This document shows, one piece after another, positions 39,175 through 49,811 of a DNA stretch of 64,000 bases. The notes under the pieces are model-generated. The model saw nothing but the letters and a program-made list of their open reading frames with translations, was not told the origin of the DNA and did not search any database. Every line of letters begins with the position of its first letter. Position 1 is the first letter of the stretch. The position numbers and the translations under genes were made by a program. The DNA is from VRUE01 sp963705635 (GTDB lineage Bacteria; Actinomycetota; Thermoleophilia; Solirubrobacterales; 70-9): contig CAVPKH010000003.1 in NCBI GenBank assembly GCA_963705635.1, forward strand, positions 620,001 through 684,000, written 5' to 3'.

Positions 39175-40690
39175 GCTGTCCGATTAGGGAGCGGCCGGTC
39201 ATTGGCGGGGGCTGGGGGATGCCTAGGAGCTCTAGGGCGGTTGGGGCTACGTCGGCGAGGATGCCGCCGTCGCGCAGGGTCAATCCCTCGGCCGTCACGA
39301 TCAGCGGCACCGGGTTCAGCGAGTGGGCGGTATTGGGAGAGCCGTCGGGCTCGAGCATGTGGTCGCAGTTGCCGTGGTCGGCGGTGACGATGCAGGCGCC
39401 GCCCTTGGCGGTCACCGCCCCGACCACGTCAGCGAGGCAGCCGTCAACCTCCTCGACCGCGGCGACCGCGGCCGGGATCACGCCCGTATGGCCGACCATG
39501 TCGGGGTTGGCGAAGTTGATGATGCCGAAGCGGTAGTCGCCCTCGGTCCAGTGACTGACGAAGGTGTCGGCGGCGGCGCGGGCGCTCATCTCCGGCTTCT
39601 GGTCGTAGGTCGGCACGTCGCGCGGCGAGTCAACCAGGTGGCGCTCCTCCCCCTCCCACTCCTGCTCGCGACCGCCGTTGAAGAAGTAGGTGACGTGGGC
39701 GTACTTCTCGGTCTCGGCGACGTGGAGCTGGCGCCCGCCCGCCTCTGAGATCGTCTCCGCCAGGGTCGTCTTTGGCCGCTGCTCGGGAAAGGCCACCGGG
39801 TAGGGCCAGCCTTTGCGGTAGGCGGTCATCGTCGTCAGGTCGAGCAGCGGCGCGCCGCGCGAGAACTCCTCGAAGCCGGGCTCGGCCAGGGCGCGGGTCA
39901 TCTCCCGCGCCCGGTCGGGACGAAAGTTGACAAAGATCCCGATGTCGCCCTCGGCGACGCCGTCGTAGTCGCCGATCACGGTCGGCTTGACGAACTCGTC
40001 GGTCTCCCCGTGCTCGTAGGAGGCCGCGATCGCCGCCTCGACGCTCACCGCGCGCTGGCCCTCGGCGTGGACGATCGCGTCGTAGGCGAGCTTAATCCGC
40101 TCCCAGCGGGTGTCGCGGTCCATCGCGTAATAGCGGCCGCTGACCGTGGCGACGCGACCGGCGTGGCGCAGCCAGCGCTCGAGCTCGTGCGCGTAACCGC
40201 GACCGCCGTGCGGCAGCGTGTCGCGACCGTCGGTGAAGGCGTGGAAGACGACGTCGGGCACGCCCTCGTGCGAGGCCAGCTCGATCGTCGCCTCGATGTG
40301 CTCCCAGCCGGAGTGGACGCCGCCGTCGGAGACGAGCCCGAGCAGGTGCAGGCGCCCGCGCGGGCTGTTGCGGGCGCGCTCGCAGGCGGCGAGCAGCGCC
40401 TCGTTGTCGAAGAAGCTGCCGTCGGCAATCGCGTCATCGATGCGGGCCAGGTCCTGCTTGACGATCGCGCCGGCGCCGAGGTTGAGGTGGCCGACCTCGG
40501 AGTTGCCCATCTGCCCCTCCGGCAGGCCGACGTCGCGGCCCTGGGCCGAGAGCTGGGTGTGCGGAAAGCCCTCCCAGAGGCGGTCGAAGACGGGCGTCTG
40601 GGCGAGCGAGATCGCGTTGCCGGGACCAGGCTCGGCGAGGCCCCAGCCGTCGAGGATGACCAGCGCCAGCGAAGGCACCGGAACGGTCAT
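39161..40690 (-). CDS. gpmI: 2,3-bisphosphoglycerate-independent phosphoglycerate mutase
   Basis: An intact 509-aa alkaline-phosphatase-fold enzyme converting 3- to 2-phosphoglycerate with two Mn ions. ALVILDGWGLAEPGPGNAIS carries the metal Asp; GQMGNSEVGHLNLGAGAIVK has the phosphorylated Ser (S64); then HLLGLVSDGGVHSGWEHIEA, VFHAFTDGRDTLPHGG, RYYAMDRDTRWERIKLAYDA, FNFRPDRAREMTRALAEP, EKYAHVTYFFNGGREQEWEG, NFANPDMVGHTGV and CIVTADHGNCDHMLEPDG. Standard length (505-515). It belongs to the leftward glycolytic operon, downstream of tpiA by 100 bases that contain a hairpin. Confidence 0.96.
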   Translation of the reverse strand: MTVPVPSLALVILDGWGLAEPGPGNAISLAQTPVFDRLWEGFPHTQLSAQGRDVGLPEGQMGNSEVGHLNLGAGAIVKQDLARIDDAIADGSFFDNEALLAACERARNSPRGRLHLLGLVSDGGVHSGWEHIEATIELASHEGVPDVVFHAFTDGRDTLPHGGRGYAHELERWLRHAGRVATVSGRYYAMDRDTRWERIKLAYDAIVHAEGQRAVSVEAAIAASYEHGETDEFVKPTVIGDYDGVAEGDIGIFVNFRPDRAREMTRALAEPGFEEFSRGAPLLDLTTMTAYRKGWPYPVAFPEQRPKTTLAETISEAGGRQLHVAETEKYAHVTYFFNGGREQEWEGEERHLVDSPRDVPTYDQKPEMSARAAADTFVSHWTEGDYRFGIINFANPDMVGHTGVIPAAVAAVEEVDGCLADVVGAVTAKGGACIVTADHGNCDHMLEPDGSPNTAHSLNPVPLIVTAEGLTLRDGGILADVAPTALELLGIPQPPPMTGRSLIGQPSGH

Positions 40691-40727
40691 GACGGGGCCC
40701 AGGCGCCGCCAGACAAGGACGCAGGGA

Positions 40728-40752
40728 GGCCGAATAGCAGCGCTATTTGGCC
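40728..40752. repeat. Hairpin between tpiA and gpmI
   Basis: GGCC-g-AATAGC-agc-GCTATT-t-GGCC: outer arms 40728-40731 and 40749-40752, inner arms 40733-40738 and 40742-40747, one mismatch and a three-base loop. It lies in the only gap (100 bases) of the gap-pgk-tpiA-gpmI row. No T-run follows in the transcribed direction, so it could be an RNA-processing or stability element rather than a terminator. Confidence 0.55.
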
Positions 40753-40790
40753 GACTGGGGACGCCGTATGGCGGTGATCTGGGGTCGTCA

Positions 40791-41543
40791 TCAACCGGCC
40801 GCCTTGACGATCGCGGCGAAGTCGCTCGCGTCGAGGCTGGCGCCGCCGACCAGCGCCCCGTCGATGTCTGGCTGCGCCAGCAGCTCGGCCGCGTTGGCGG
40901 GCTTGACCGAGCCGCCGTAGAGGATCCGCAGCTCGTCGGCCGCAGCGCCGCGCTCGCGCAGCAGATCGCGGATGAAGGCGATCGTCTCCTGCGCCTGCTC
41001 CTGCGTCGCCGTGCGGCCGGTGCCGATCGCCCAGATCGGCTCGTAGGCGACGACGACCCTGCTCAGCTCGGCTCCCTCGACCGCGGCCAGGTCGGCCTGC
41101 AGCTGGCGCTCCAGCACCGCCTCGGTCTGCCCGGCGTCGCGCGCCTCCTCGGTCTCACCGACGCAGAGGATCGGCTCCAACCCGGCGGCGAGCGCGGCCG
41201 GCACCTTGCGGGCCAGCGCCTCGTCGCTCTCGCCGAAGAGCTGGCGGCGCTCGGAGTGACCGAGGACCACCGCCTCGACGTCGAGCTCGACCAGCATCGG
41301 CGCCGAGACCTCGCCGGTGCAGGCGCCCGAATCCTCCTCGTGCATGTTCTGGGCGGCGACCTTGACGGCGGTGCCGTAGCGGCGCTCGACCACGGCGCTC
41401 AAGGCGGTGAAGGGCGGGCAGATCACCACGTCGCTCTGCGTCGCCGCGATCTGCGGCAGCAGCGCGTCGACGAACTCGGCCGCCTCGGCGACCGTCTTGT
41501 GCATCTTCCAGTTGGCGGCGATGTAGGGGGTGCGCTCAGGCAT
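40791..41543 (-). CDS. tpiA: Triose-phosphate isomerase
   Basis: An intact 250-aa TIM barrel interconverting dihydroxyacetone phosphate and glyceraldehyde 3-phosphate. YIAANWKMHKTVAEAAEFVD has the catalytic Lys (K13); EAVVLGHSERRQLFGESDEA the electrophilic His; VVVAYEPIWAIGTGRTATQE the catalytic Glu and the start of loop 6 (WAIGTG); ILYGGSVKPANAAELLAQPD and IDGALVGGASLDASDFAAIV the phosphate-binding loops. ATG at 41543 overlaps the pgk stop by eight bases, indicating translational coupling. Confidence 0.97.
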   Translation of the reverse strand: MPERTPYIAANWKMHKTVAEAAEFVDALLPQIAATQSDVVICPPFTALSAVVERRYGTAVKVAAQNMHEEDSGACTGEVSAPMLVELDVEAVVLGHSERRQLFGESDEALARKVPAALAAGLEPILCVGETEEARDAGQTEAVLERQLQADLAAVEGAELSRVVVAYEPIWAIGTGRTATQEQAQETIAFIRDLLRERGAAADELRILYGGSVKPANAAELLAQPDIDGALVGGASLDASDFAAIVKAAG

Positions 41544-42723
41544 CGATCAGCGCCTCCACCCCGGGCAGCTTCTTTCCCTCAAGCAGCTCCAACGATGCTC
41601 CTCCTCCGGTCGAGAGCCAGTCCACTTTCTCACCGAGCCCGAACTGCTGCAGCGCGGCGACCGAGTCGCCACCGCCGATCACCGTCGTTCCGGGCGCCTC
41701 GGCGACGGCCTCGGCGACGGTACGGGTGCCGGCGGCGAAGGGCGCGAGCTCGAAGGCGCCCATCGGGCCGTTCCAGAGCACGGTGCCGGCGGCGGCGATC
41801 GCCTCGGCGTAGCGGCGGGCGCTGCGCGGACCGATGTCGAGGCCCATCCAGCCTTCGGGCACCTCGACCCCGTCGCACTCGCGCGGCTCGGCAGCGGCGG
41901 AGAAGCGCTCGCCAAGCACCAGGTCCACCGGCAGCTTCAGTTCGCAGTCGGAACCCTCCGCCCGCCCCAGCGCCTCGGCCGCCAGCTTCACGCCCTCCTC
42001 CTCGACCAGCGAGTCGCCGGTCTCGATCCCCTGGGCGCGAAAGAAGCTGAAGCACATCGCGCCGCCGATCAGGATCTCGTCGGCGACCTCGAGGAAGCGC
42101 TCGATCACGCCGACCTTGTCGGTGACCTTGGCGCCGCCGAGGACGACGACGAGCGGCCGCCGCGGCGAATCGACCACGCTGGTCAGCTCGGTCACCTCGC
42201 GCTCGAGCAGCAGGCCGGCATAGCCCGGCAGCAGGCCGGCGACGCCCGCGGTGCTGGCATGGGCGCGGTGGGCGGTGCCGAAAGCGTCGTTGACGTAGAG
42301 GTCGGCCAGAGCGGCGAGGGCTTCGGCGAGGGCGGGGTCGTTCTCGGTCTCCCCCGGCTCGAAGCGAACGTTCTCCAGCAACAGCACTTCTCCCGACCCG
42401 AGGCCGGCGGCCATCGTCTCGACGCCGCCGCCGACGACCGCCCCCGCCTGGTGCACCTTGGCGCCGAGCAGCTCGGCGAGGCGCTCGCCCACCGGCCGCA
42501 TCGACAGCGCTGGATCGACCTGGCCCTTGGGACGGCCGAGGTGCGAGACCAGCACCACCGCGGCCCCGCGCTCCCGCAGCAGCTCGATCGTCGGCAGGGC
42601 GGCGCGGATGCGGGTGTCGTCGGCGACCTTGCCGTCGGCCAGCGGAACGTTGAAATCCACGCGGACCAGCACCCGCCGGCCGGCGACCTCGGCGTCGCGG
42701 ACGCTTGCCTTGGAGAAGCTCAC
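41536..42723 (-). CDS. pgk: Phosphoglycerate kinase
   Basis: An intact 395-aa two-domain kinase making ATP from 1,3-bisphosphoglycerate. RVLVRVDFNVPLADGKVADD (3-PG site), RAALPTIELLRERGAAVVLV, SHLGRPKGQVDPALSMRPVG, VLLLENVRFEPGETENDPAL, AFGTAHRAHASTAGVAGLLP, PLVVVLGGAKVTDKVGVIER, LIGGAMCFSFFRAQG, MGLDIGPRSARRYAEAIAAA, LWNGPMGAFELAPFAAGTRT and VIGGGDSVAALQQFGLGEKV, STGGGASLELLEGKKLPGVE are the family blocks in order. It follows gap by 19 bases and overlaps tpiA. Confidence 0.97.
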   Translation of the reverse strand: MSFSKASVRDAEVAGRRVLVRVDFNVPLADGKVADDTRIRAALPTIELLRERGAAVVLVSHLGRPKGQVDPALSMRPVGERLAELLGAKVHQAGAVVGGGVETMAAGLGSGEVLLLENVRFEPGETENDPALAEALAALADLYVNDAFGTAHRAHASTAGVAGLLPGYAGLLLEREVTELTSVVDSPRRPLVVVLGGAKVTDKVGVIERFLEVADEILIGGAMCFSFFRAQGIETGDSLVEEEGVKLAAEALGRAEGSDCELKLPVDLVLGERFSAAAEPRECDGVEVPEGWMGLDIGPRSARRYAEAIAAAGTVLWNGPMGAFELAPFAAGTRTVAEAVAEAPGTTVIGGGDSVAALQQFGLGEKVDWLSTGGGASLELLEGKKLPGVEALIDA

Positions 42724-42742
42724 GGCTCCGAGGAGGCGCGGA

Positions 42743-43747
<1,005 letters not shown>

Positions 43748-43826
43748 TGAGTCAACCCTCCTGGGAGTTGTTTGGGGAGATGTCCGATGTTATGGAGCAA
43801 CGCCGCCGGGCGGTCATTGCACCCGG

Positions 43827-44190
43827 CTAGTCGGTCCCGATCGTGATCTCTATCTCGTACCCGTCGGGGTCCTTGACGAAAGCCGAGTAGGAGCCGGAGC
43901 CGTAGGAGCGGCGCTCGCCGGGCTCGGAGACCTTGGTGCCGCCGGCGCTCATGCCGCCTTCCCAGGCCGCCTTGACGGCGACGATCCCGAGCGCCGGAGA
44001 AGCTGAGCAGGCCGAAGCCGGCCTTGGGCTCGTGGTGGGAGGCGATGAAGAAGACCGGTTTGGCGATGCCCCAGCCGATCGTTTCGTCCTCCTCGAAATG
44101 GCGCCGCCAGCCAAGGGGCGCGAGCAGCGAGTCGTAGAACGACGCGCTCCGCTCAAGGTCCGAGACCTCCAGAAGAACGTGATGAAGCAT
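43827..44190 (-). CDS. VOC-family (glyoxalase/bleomycin resistance fold) protein
   Basis: ATG at 44190: MLHHVLLEVSDLERSASFYD, SLLAPLGWRRHFEEDETIGW, PVFFIASHHEPKAGFGLLSF. A one-base break near 43,998 moves the end to another frame: GIVAVKAAWEGGMSAGGTKV, SYGSGSYSAFVKDPDGYEIE, ITIGTD. About 121 aa, a single VOC module pair with His and Glu metal ligands at the expected strand positions (HHV and EIEI). Enzymatic role unknown; such proteins are often thiol-dependent lyases or small-molecule binders. Confidence 0.8.
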
Positions 44191-44255
44191 CGGGACTGGA
44201 GGCTATACGGGCCAGCCGCGTAATGCCCCCCGCCCAGCCGCCGAGCGGCCGGAAC

Positions 44256-44272
44256 CGTCCGTATATCGGACG
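44256..44272. repeat. Short hairpin between the ABC permease and VOC genes
   Basis: CGTCCG-TATAT-CGGACG, perfect six-base arms with a five-base loop, in the 97-base gap after the permease stop (44293-44295) and before the VOC start on the leftward strand. It could end the exporter transcript, though no T-run is present. Confidence 0.45.
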
Positions 44273-44292
44273 TTTGCGGCCCGTCGGCGGCG

Positions 44293-45080
44293 TTAGCCAC
44301 CGCGCGGGGTCCAGCGGAAGAAGCGGATCGCCAGCAGCAGGCCGGCCACGCCCCAGACCGCGACGACGGCCAGGTTGCCCCACTGCAGGCTGGCCCCGGC
44401 GCCGCCCGGGTCGTAGACGTCGAAGAAAGCCTCGAAGAAGTGGCGGATCGGGAAGGCGTCGGCGAAGTGGATGACGCCGCTGGGCAGCTGGTCGTCGGGG
44501 ATGAAGACGCCGGAGAGGAAGTAGAGCGGCAGCAGCAGGGCGTTGACGATCGGCGCCGCCGCATCCTGCGAGGGGATCGCCGCGGTGAGGGCGATGCCGA
44601 GGCAGCAGAAGGCAGGCGGCGCCGATCAGCAGGGTGACGACGATCTGCGGCAGGCTGCTCCAGGGAATCGCCGACGCCGTAGAGCAGGCGGCCGATCGAG
44701 GCGATCAGCGCCAGCATGATCAGGGCCACCACGGCCGAGTTGCCGATGCGGCCGGCGATGAAGACCCAGGCCGGCATCGGCGTGCCGCGGCCGCGCTTCA
44801 GCCGCCCGTCCTCACGCGCGATCACCAGCGACATCGCCAGCGACTGCATCGTCGCCGAGATCACCGAGAGGGTGATGATCGCCGGCACGTAATAGGCCGT
44901 GGTCTTGATCCCGCCGCGCACGTCCACGGTCTTGCCGCCGAAAACCGTGGCGAAGATCAGCAGCAGGATGACCGGGAACATGACGGTGAAGAAGACCGCG
45001 GCCGGGTTGCGCCAGAAGGCCTTCTGGTCGTAGCGGAACTGGTGGGCGAAGAGGGCCAGGCCGCTCACTGGGCGCCCCAT
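44293..45080 (-). CDS. ABC-2 type transporter permease
   Basis: ATG at 45080 overlaps the ATPase stop by 16 bases. Typical ABC-2 start: FAHQFRYDQKAFWRNPAAVF, FTVMFPVILLLIFATVFGG (helix 1), YYVPAIITLSVISATMQSLA (helix 2), MSLVIAREDGRLKRGRGTPM (conserved ERExGtl-like cytoplasmic loop), WVFIAGRIGNSAVVALIMLA (helix 3). After breaks near 44,680 and 44,615 the reading gives LLPLYFLSGVFIPDDQLPSG and DAFPIRHFFEAFFDVYDPG, then a last helix, ending WTPRGG at TAA. About 262 aa, six helices. Partner of the ATPase in a drug or lipid exporter of DrrAB type. Confidence 0.85.
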
Positions 45081-45985
45081 GTCGGGCGCTGATCGCCACC
45101 GACTCGAACGGCCGGCGGCACCGTGACAATCGGCGCCTCACTCGCCCCCCTCGGTGACGAGAGGTAGACGTCCTCGAGGTTGGGCCGGGTCACTTCCAGC
45201 CCCTCCAGCTCGAGGCCCCGCTCGACCGCGCGCCCGGTCAGCTCGTGCAGGTCCGCCACCGGGCTCGTCGTCTCGACCGAGACCTCCTCGCCGCCGAGGC
45301 GGTAGCTGATCCTCGTCGGCAGGTTCTCGCGGTTGCCGAGGTCGTCGGGCGTGCCGCTGGCGACGACCTGGCCGCGCGCGATGATCGTCACCCGGTCGGC
45401 GAGGCGCTGCGCCTCGTCCATGTAGTGGGTGGTGAGGAAGACCGTCTTGCCGAGGTCGCGCAGGCCGGCGATCATGTCCCAGGCCTGGCGCCGCGCCGAG
45501 GGGTCGAAGCCGGTGGTCGGCTCGTCGAGGAAGAGCAGCTCGGGGTCGCCGACCAGCGCCATGCCGACGTCGAGGCGGCGCTGCTGGCCGCCGGAGAGCC
45601 TGCTCAGCGCGCGCATCGGCCTTGTCGGCGAGCCCGACCAGCTCGATCACCTCGTCGACCGGCCGCGGGGCGCGGTAGTAGCCGGCGTAGAGCTCGAGCG
45701 ACTCGCGCACGGTCAGGTAGGGGTCGAGCCGGCAGCTCTGCAGGACGATGCCGATCCGCTCGCGCCAGCGCGGCCGCCGCGCTGCGGGTCCTCGCCCAGC
45801 ACCGCGACCTCTCCGCCGCTGCGCTTGCGGTAGCCCTCGAGGATCTCGACCGTGGTCGTCTTGCCCGCGCCGTTCGGCCCGAGGAAGGCGAAGATCTCGC
45901 CCGGCCTCGACCTCGAGGTCGATCCCGCGCACCGCCTCGAAATCGCCATAGGCACTTGCGCAGGCCGCGGATCGAGATGACGGGA
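45065..45985 (-). CDS. ABC transporter ATP-binding protein (DrrA-like)
   Basis: Read over two or three frames: VISIRGLRK, GEIFAFLGPNGAGKTTTVEI (Walker A), LEGYRKRSGGEVAVLGEDPQ, RIGIVLQSCRLDPYLTVRES (Q-loop), LELYAGYYRAPRPVDEVIEL, LSGGQQRRLDVGMALVGDPE (signature), LLFLDEPTTGFDPSARRQAW (Walker B), VFLTTHYMDEAQRLADRVTI (H-loop), ASGTPDDLGN. The C-terminal ~90 residues (ISYRLGGEEVSVETTSPVAD; LEDVYLSSPRG) match the DrrA extension. About 305 aa. No start codon fits the first frame; the start lies near 45,985-46,010 behind rapZ. Confidence 0.88.
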
Positions 45986-46007
45986 TCGCGCCAAGGCGGG
46001 GCGATGT

Positions 46008-46917
46008 CTAGGAGGCCGACGGGCTCAGCGCCGAGCTCGACGTCGCGGTGCTTGACGTGGACGATCACGTCCTCGCGCCCCGCGAGGTCGCGGCGGATGC
46101 GATCGGCAACGGTGATCGAGCGGTGGCGGCCGCCGGTGCAGCCGACCGCGATCGTCAGGTGGCTCTTGCCCTCGGCCACGTAGGCGGGGACGAGGAACTC
46201 GAGCAGCGGCAGCAGGCGGCCGTAGAACTCGCCCGCCTGCGTGCCCGACTCGACGTACTCGCGGACCCGCTCGTCGAGCCCGGTCAGCGGCCGCAGCTCG
46301 TCGACGTAGTGCGGGTTGGGCAGGAAGCGGACGTCGAGGGTGAGGTCGGCGTCGCGCGGCGGGCCGTTCTTGAAGCCGAAGGTGAGCAGGGTGAGCGCCA
46401 GCTTGCCGCGCCGGGGTCGGCCGAGCATCTCCTCGGCGATCCGGCGCCGCAGCTCGCCGCCGGTCAGGTCGCTGGTGTCCATGACCACGTCGGCGCGCTC
46501 GCGCAGCGGCGCCAGCAGCTCGCGCTCGGCCCGGATCCCCTCGACGATCCGCCCCTCCGGGGCCAGCGGATGGCGGCGGCGGGTCTCCTTGTAGCGGTCG
46601 ACGCAGCGTCTCCTCGTCGGCCTCGAGGAAGAGGACCTCGGGCAGCCCGTCGCCCTCGAGGTCGTCGAGCACCTGCATCAGCTCGTCGAAGTAGTCGCCG
46701 CCGCGCACGTCGGAGACGACCGCCGCGCGCTCGACGCCGCTGCCGTCGTGGCGGAAGAGCTCGCCGAGGCGCCGATCATCCGCGGCGGCAGGTTGTCGAC
46801 GCAGAAGTAGCCGCCGTCCTCGAAGGCGGCGATCGCCTCCGACTTGCCGGCCCCGGAGTGGCCGGTGATCACGACCAGGTCACCTCGCTCCCGCCGTCCC
46901 GCCCGTCTCCGTACCAC
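46008..46917 (-). CDS. rapZ: RapZ-family nucleotide-binding protein (RNase adapter)
   Basis: GTG at 46917 leads to GDLVVITGHSGAGKSEAIAA (Walker A) and FEDGGYFCVDNLPPRMI, the family's FExxGYxCVDNLP motif. Then GGDYFDELMQVLDDLEGDGL, VLFLEADEETL, MDTSDLTGGELRRRIAEEM, LALTLLTFGFKNGPPRDADL, DVRFLPNPHYVDELRPLTGL, LTIAVGCTGGRHRSITVADR and DVIVHVKHRDVEL. All RapZ hallmarks are present; about 295 aa. In E. coli RapZ senses glucosamine-6-phosphate and guides sRNA decay; in Gram-positives YvcJ-like proteins have wider roles. It follows uvrC in the common actinobacterial order uvrC-rapZ. Three to four frame breaks; the 3' end is uncertain. Confidence 0.88.
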
Positions 46918-46932
46918 TTGTCCCGCGCCGCG

Positions 46933-48833
46933 TCAGCCCGTCCTGTTCAGTTGCTCGTGGATCTCGCGGGCGACCTTGCCAGGCACGCCGGGCACCGCTT
47001 CGAGCTCCTCGCGGCTGGCGGCGAGGAAGCGCTCGGGGGAGCCGAAATGCTGCAGCAGCGCGCGCTTGCGCACCGGGCCGACGCCCTTCAGCTCGTCGAG
47101 CACCGAGCCGGTCATCGCCCGGTCGCGGCGGCCGCGGTGGTGCTCGATCGCGAAGCGGTGGGCCTCGTCGCGGACCCGCTGCAGCAGCTTCGAGGCCTCG
47201 GAGTCGGCGGGCAGGTCGATCGGCGCCGAGCGGCCCGGGACGTAGACCTCCTCGAGCCGCTTGGCGAGGCTGATCACGGTGACGCCGCGATCGGTGAACG
47301 GGTCGCAGCGCCCGCATCCCCGCCGCCAGCTGGCCCTTGCCGCCGTCGATCATGATCAGCGAGGGCAGCGAGGCGAAGCTCTCGTCGCGCTTGCCGTCGT
47401 GCGGCGAGAGGTCGGCCTGCTCGAGGTAGCGGTTGATCCGCCGGCCGAGCACCTCCTCCATCGAGGCGAAGTCATCGGGGCCCGTCCCGCCGTGCCGCTC
47501 GCCGCGTACCCGGAACCGCCGGTAGTCGGCCTTCTTCGTCGCTCCCCCCTCGAACACGACCATCGAGGCGACGGTGTGCTCGCCGCCGAGGTTGGAGATG
47601 TCGAAGCCCTCGATCCGCACCGGCAGCTCCTCCATCCCGAGCGCCTCCGCAGCGTCGGCGAGCGACTCGACCCGGCGCTGGCGCCGGTGCTCGCGGCGCA
47701 GCCGGTCCTGGTCGAGGGCGAGGCGGGCGTTGCGCTCGGCCAGCTCGCGCAGGCGGCGCTTGTCGCCGCGCTCGGCGACCCGCACCTCGACCGCGGCGCC
47801 GCGGCGCTCGCTGAGCGCCTCGGCGAGCAGCTCGGCGCGCTCGCGCAGGTAGGGGCCGACGACGATCGTCCGCGGCATCGCAGGCGACGCCGAGTAGTAC
47901 TGGCCGATGAACTCCTCGGCGACCTCGGCGAGGTCGCGCTCGGCCTGGTTGTCGAGGTAGAAGCTCTGGCGCTCGGCGAGGATGCCGTCGCGGACCTGGA
48001 AGACCTGGGCGTTGGCGTCGGCGCCCTCGGCGGCGACGCCGATCAGGTCGGCGGTGCCGACCGAGCCGCCGGCGACCCGCTGGCGCTCGAACAGCGACCT
48101 GATCGCCTTCAGCCGGTCGCGGTGGAGCGGCGGCGCGCTCGAACTCGCGCGCCGCGGCGGCCTCCTCCATCTTGCGCTGCTCCTCGGCCTCGACCTGGCG
48201 GTAGCGGCCGGAGAGGAAGTCGACGATCGCGTCGATGTTGCGCCGGTACTCCTCGCGGCTGACGTAGCCGACGCAGGGCGCCCCGCAGCGCTTGATGAAG
48301 TAGTCGAGGCAGGGGCTGCCGGAGCGGCGGCCGGGCTCGGCGCCCTCGCAGGTGCGGTACTGGAAGAGCTTGCCGAGCAGGTCGAGCGTCTCGCGCACCC
48401 GCTTGGCGCTCGAGAAGGGGCCGAAGTAGGCGCGGCCGGCGCGGTGCCTCTCGCGGGTGAAGTAGACGCGCGGATAGTCCTCGTCGAGGCTGACGCCGAC
48501 GTAGGGATAGGACTTGTCGTCGCGCAGGCGGATGTTGAAGCGCGGCCGGTGGCGCTTGATGAAGCTCTGCTCGGCGAGCAGCGCCTCGGCCTCGGTCGCG
48601 GTGACCAGGAACTCGATGCGATCGACGCGGCGAGGTGAGGCGGGTGTCGCCGCCGGAGAAGTGGGAGGCGACGCGCTTGCGGATCGAGCGCGCCTTGCCG
48701 ACGTAGATCAGCTCGCCGGCGCGCGTCGTGGAAGAGGTAGACGCCGGGCGAGTCGGGCAGCTCGCGCCGCTGCTGGGCGACCCGCTCCGCCCGCGAGACC
48801 GTCCTTGTCGTGTCCGCTGCGCTCTTCGGCCAC
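46933..48833 (-). CDS. uvrC: Excinuclease ABC subunit C
   Basis: GTG at 48833; the nuclease making both incisions in nucleotide excision repair. GIY-YIG domain: LPDSPGVYLFHDARGELIYV, GKARSIRKRVASHFSGGDTR. Then RETLDLLGKLFQYRTCEGAE, PCLDYFIKRCGAPCVGYVSR with the Cys cluster, UVR-like EEQRKMEEAAAAREFERAA, LIGVAAEGADANAQVFQVRD, IEGFDISNLGGEHTVASMVV (RNase H-like C-terminal nuclease Asp), FEGGATKKADYRRFRVR, SLIMIDGGKGQLAAGMRAL, and the HhH end LKGVGPVRKRALLQHFGSPE, LEAVPGVPGKVAREIHEQLN. About 630 aa, as usual. Six or more one-base breaks in an otherwise conserved gene. Confidence 0.93.
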
Positions 48834-48910
48834 CGGTCAAAGAGTAGGCTCCTGGCCACGGCCTCGCTAGAGGCTCCGGCACGGCCGACACGCGAGAGAC
48901 GGAGAGCGAG

Positions 48911-49738
48911 ATGACGACCGAGACCCTGAAGCCCGCCCGAGCTGAGACCCTGCGGATCGAGATCGACGGCGAGATCGGCACCCTCACCCTCGACCGGCCC
49001 GACGCCTTCAACGCGATGAGCCCGGAGATGATCGGCGAGCTGACCGTCGCCTTCGCCTGGCTCGCCGACCGCGCGCCGCTGCGGGCGCTGATCGTCACCG
49101 GCGCCGGCAAGGCGTTCTGCGCCGGCGGCGACGTCAACTGGTTCCAGCGAGGGGTCGAGGCGGAGGAGATCGACCTGCCTTCCGACGTGCGCCGCGGCGC
49201 CGAGGTCCTGCACCAGGCGATCGTCGACCTGCGCCGGATCCCCTACCCGGTGATCGCCGCGGTCAACGGGCCGGCCGCCGGCGCCGGCTTCTCGCTGGCC
49301 CTCGCCTGCGACATCCGGATCGCCTCCGAGGACGCTTTCTTCGCCTGCGCCTACGGTCGCATCGGCGCCTCGCCCGACGGCGGCATGACCTACTTCCTGC
49401 CCCGCGTCGTCGGCCCCAGCCGGGCGCTGGAGATCCTGCTCGAGGACCCGAACATGACCGCCGCAGGACGCGCTCGCCGAGCGGCCTCGTCTCCGAGGTC
49501 GTCGCCGCCGAGGAGCTGATGCGAGCGGGCCGGGCGAAGGCCGAGAAGCTGGCGGCGAAGGCGCCCGCACTACGTGCGGATGGCGAAGCGGCTCTGCGGC
49601 CAGAGCATCGAGAACAGCCTCACCGAGCACCTGCAGCTGGAGCGCCACGGGATCGCCGACAGCATGGCGACCGAGGACCTGCGTGACGGCGTCGAGGCGT
49701 TCTTCGGCGGCGAGAAGCCCGAGTTCAGCGGGCGTTGA
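48911..49738 (+). CDS. Enoyl-CoA hydratase/isomerase (crotonase family)
   Basis: ATG at 48911 with GAGAGCGAG upstream. Crotonase blocks: GTLTLDRPDAFNAMSPEMIG, LRALIVTGAGKAFCAGGDVN (oxyanion-hole GG), YPVIAAVNGPAAGAGFSLAL, ACDIRIASEDAFFACAYGRI, GASPDGGMTYFLPRVVGPSR, ALEILLEDPNMTA. Breaks near 49,465 and 49,567 shift the end: ALASGLVSEVVAAEELMRAG, HYVRMAKRLCGQSIENSLTE, HLQLERHGIADSMATEDLRD, GVEAFFGGEKPEFSGR. About 275 aa. In the second catalytic position the sequence GASPDGG has Asp instead of the classic Glu, so hydratase activity may be replaced by an isomerase or other reaction. Divergent from uvrC. Confidence 0.88.
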
Positions 49739-49811
49739 ACCGGCCCCGCAGATCCGCCGTATGCAGCTACAGTCCCATTGAGCGTTTCCCCCAGGAAAGG
49801 ATTCCCAGCCA

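Noticed and set aside
40691..40790. Riboswitch or small RNA in the tpiA-gpmI gap
   Set aside because: Only one simple hairpin is visible and no known riboswitch core could be recognised.
44256..44272. Rho-independent terminator for the ABC-2 exporter
   Set aside because: The stem is only six bases and lacks a T-run; kept as a hairpin without assigned role.
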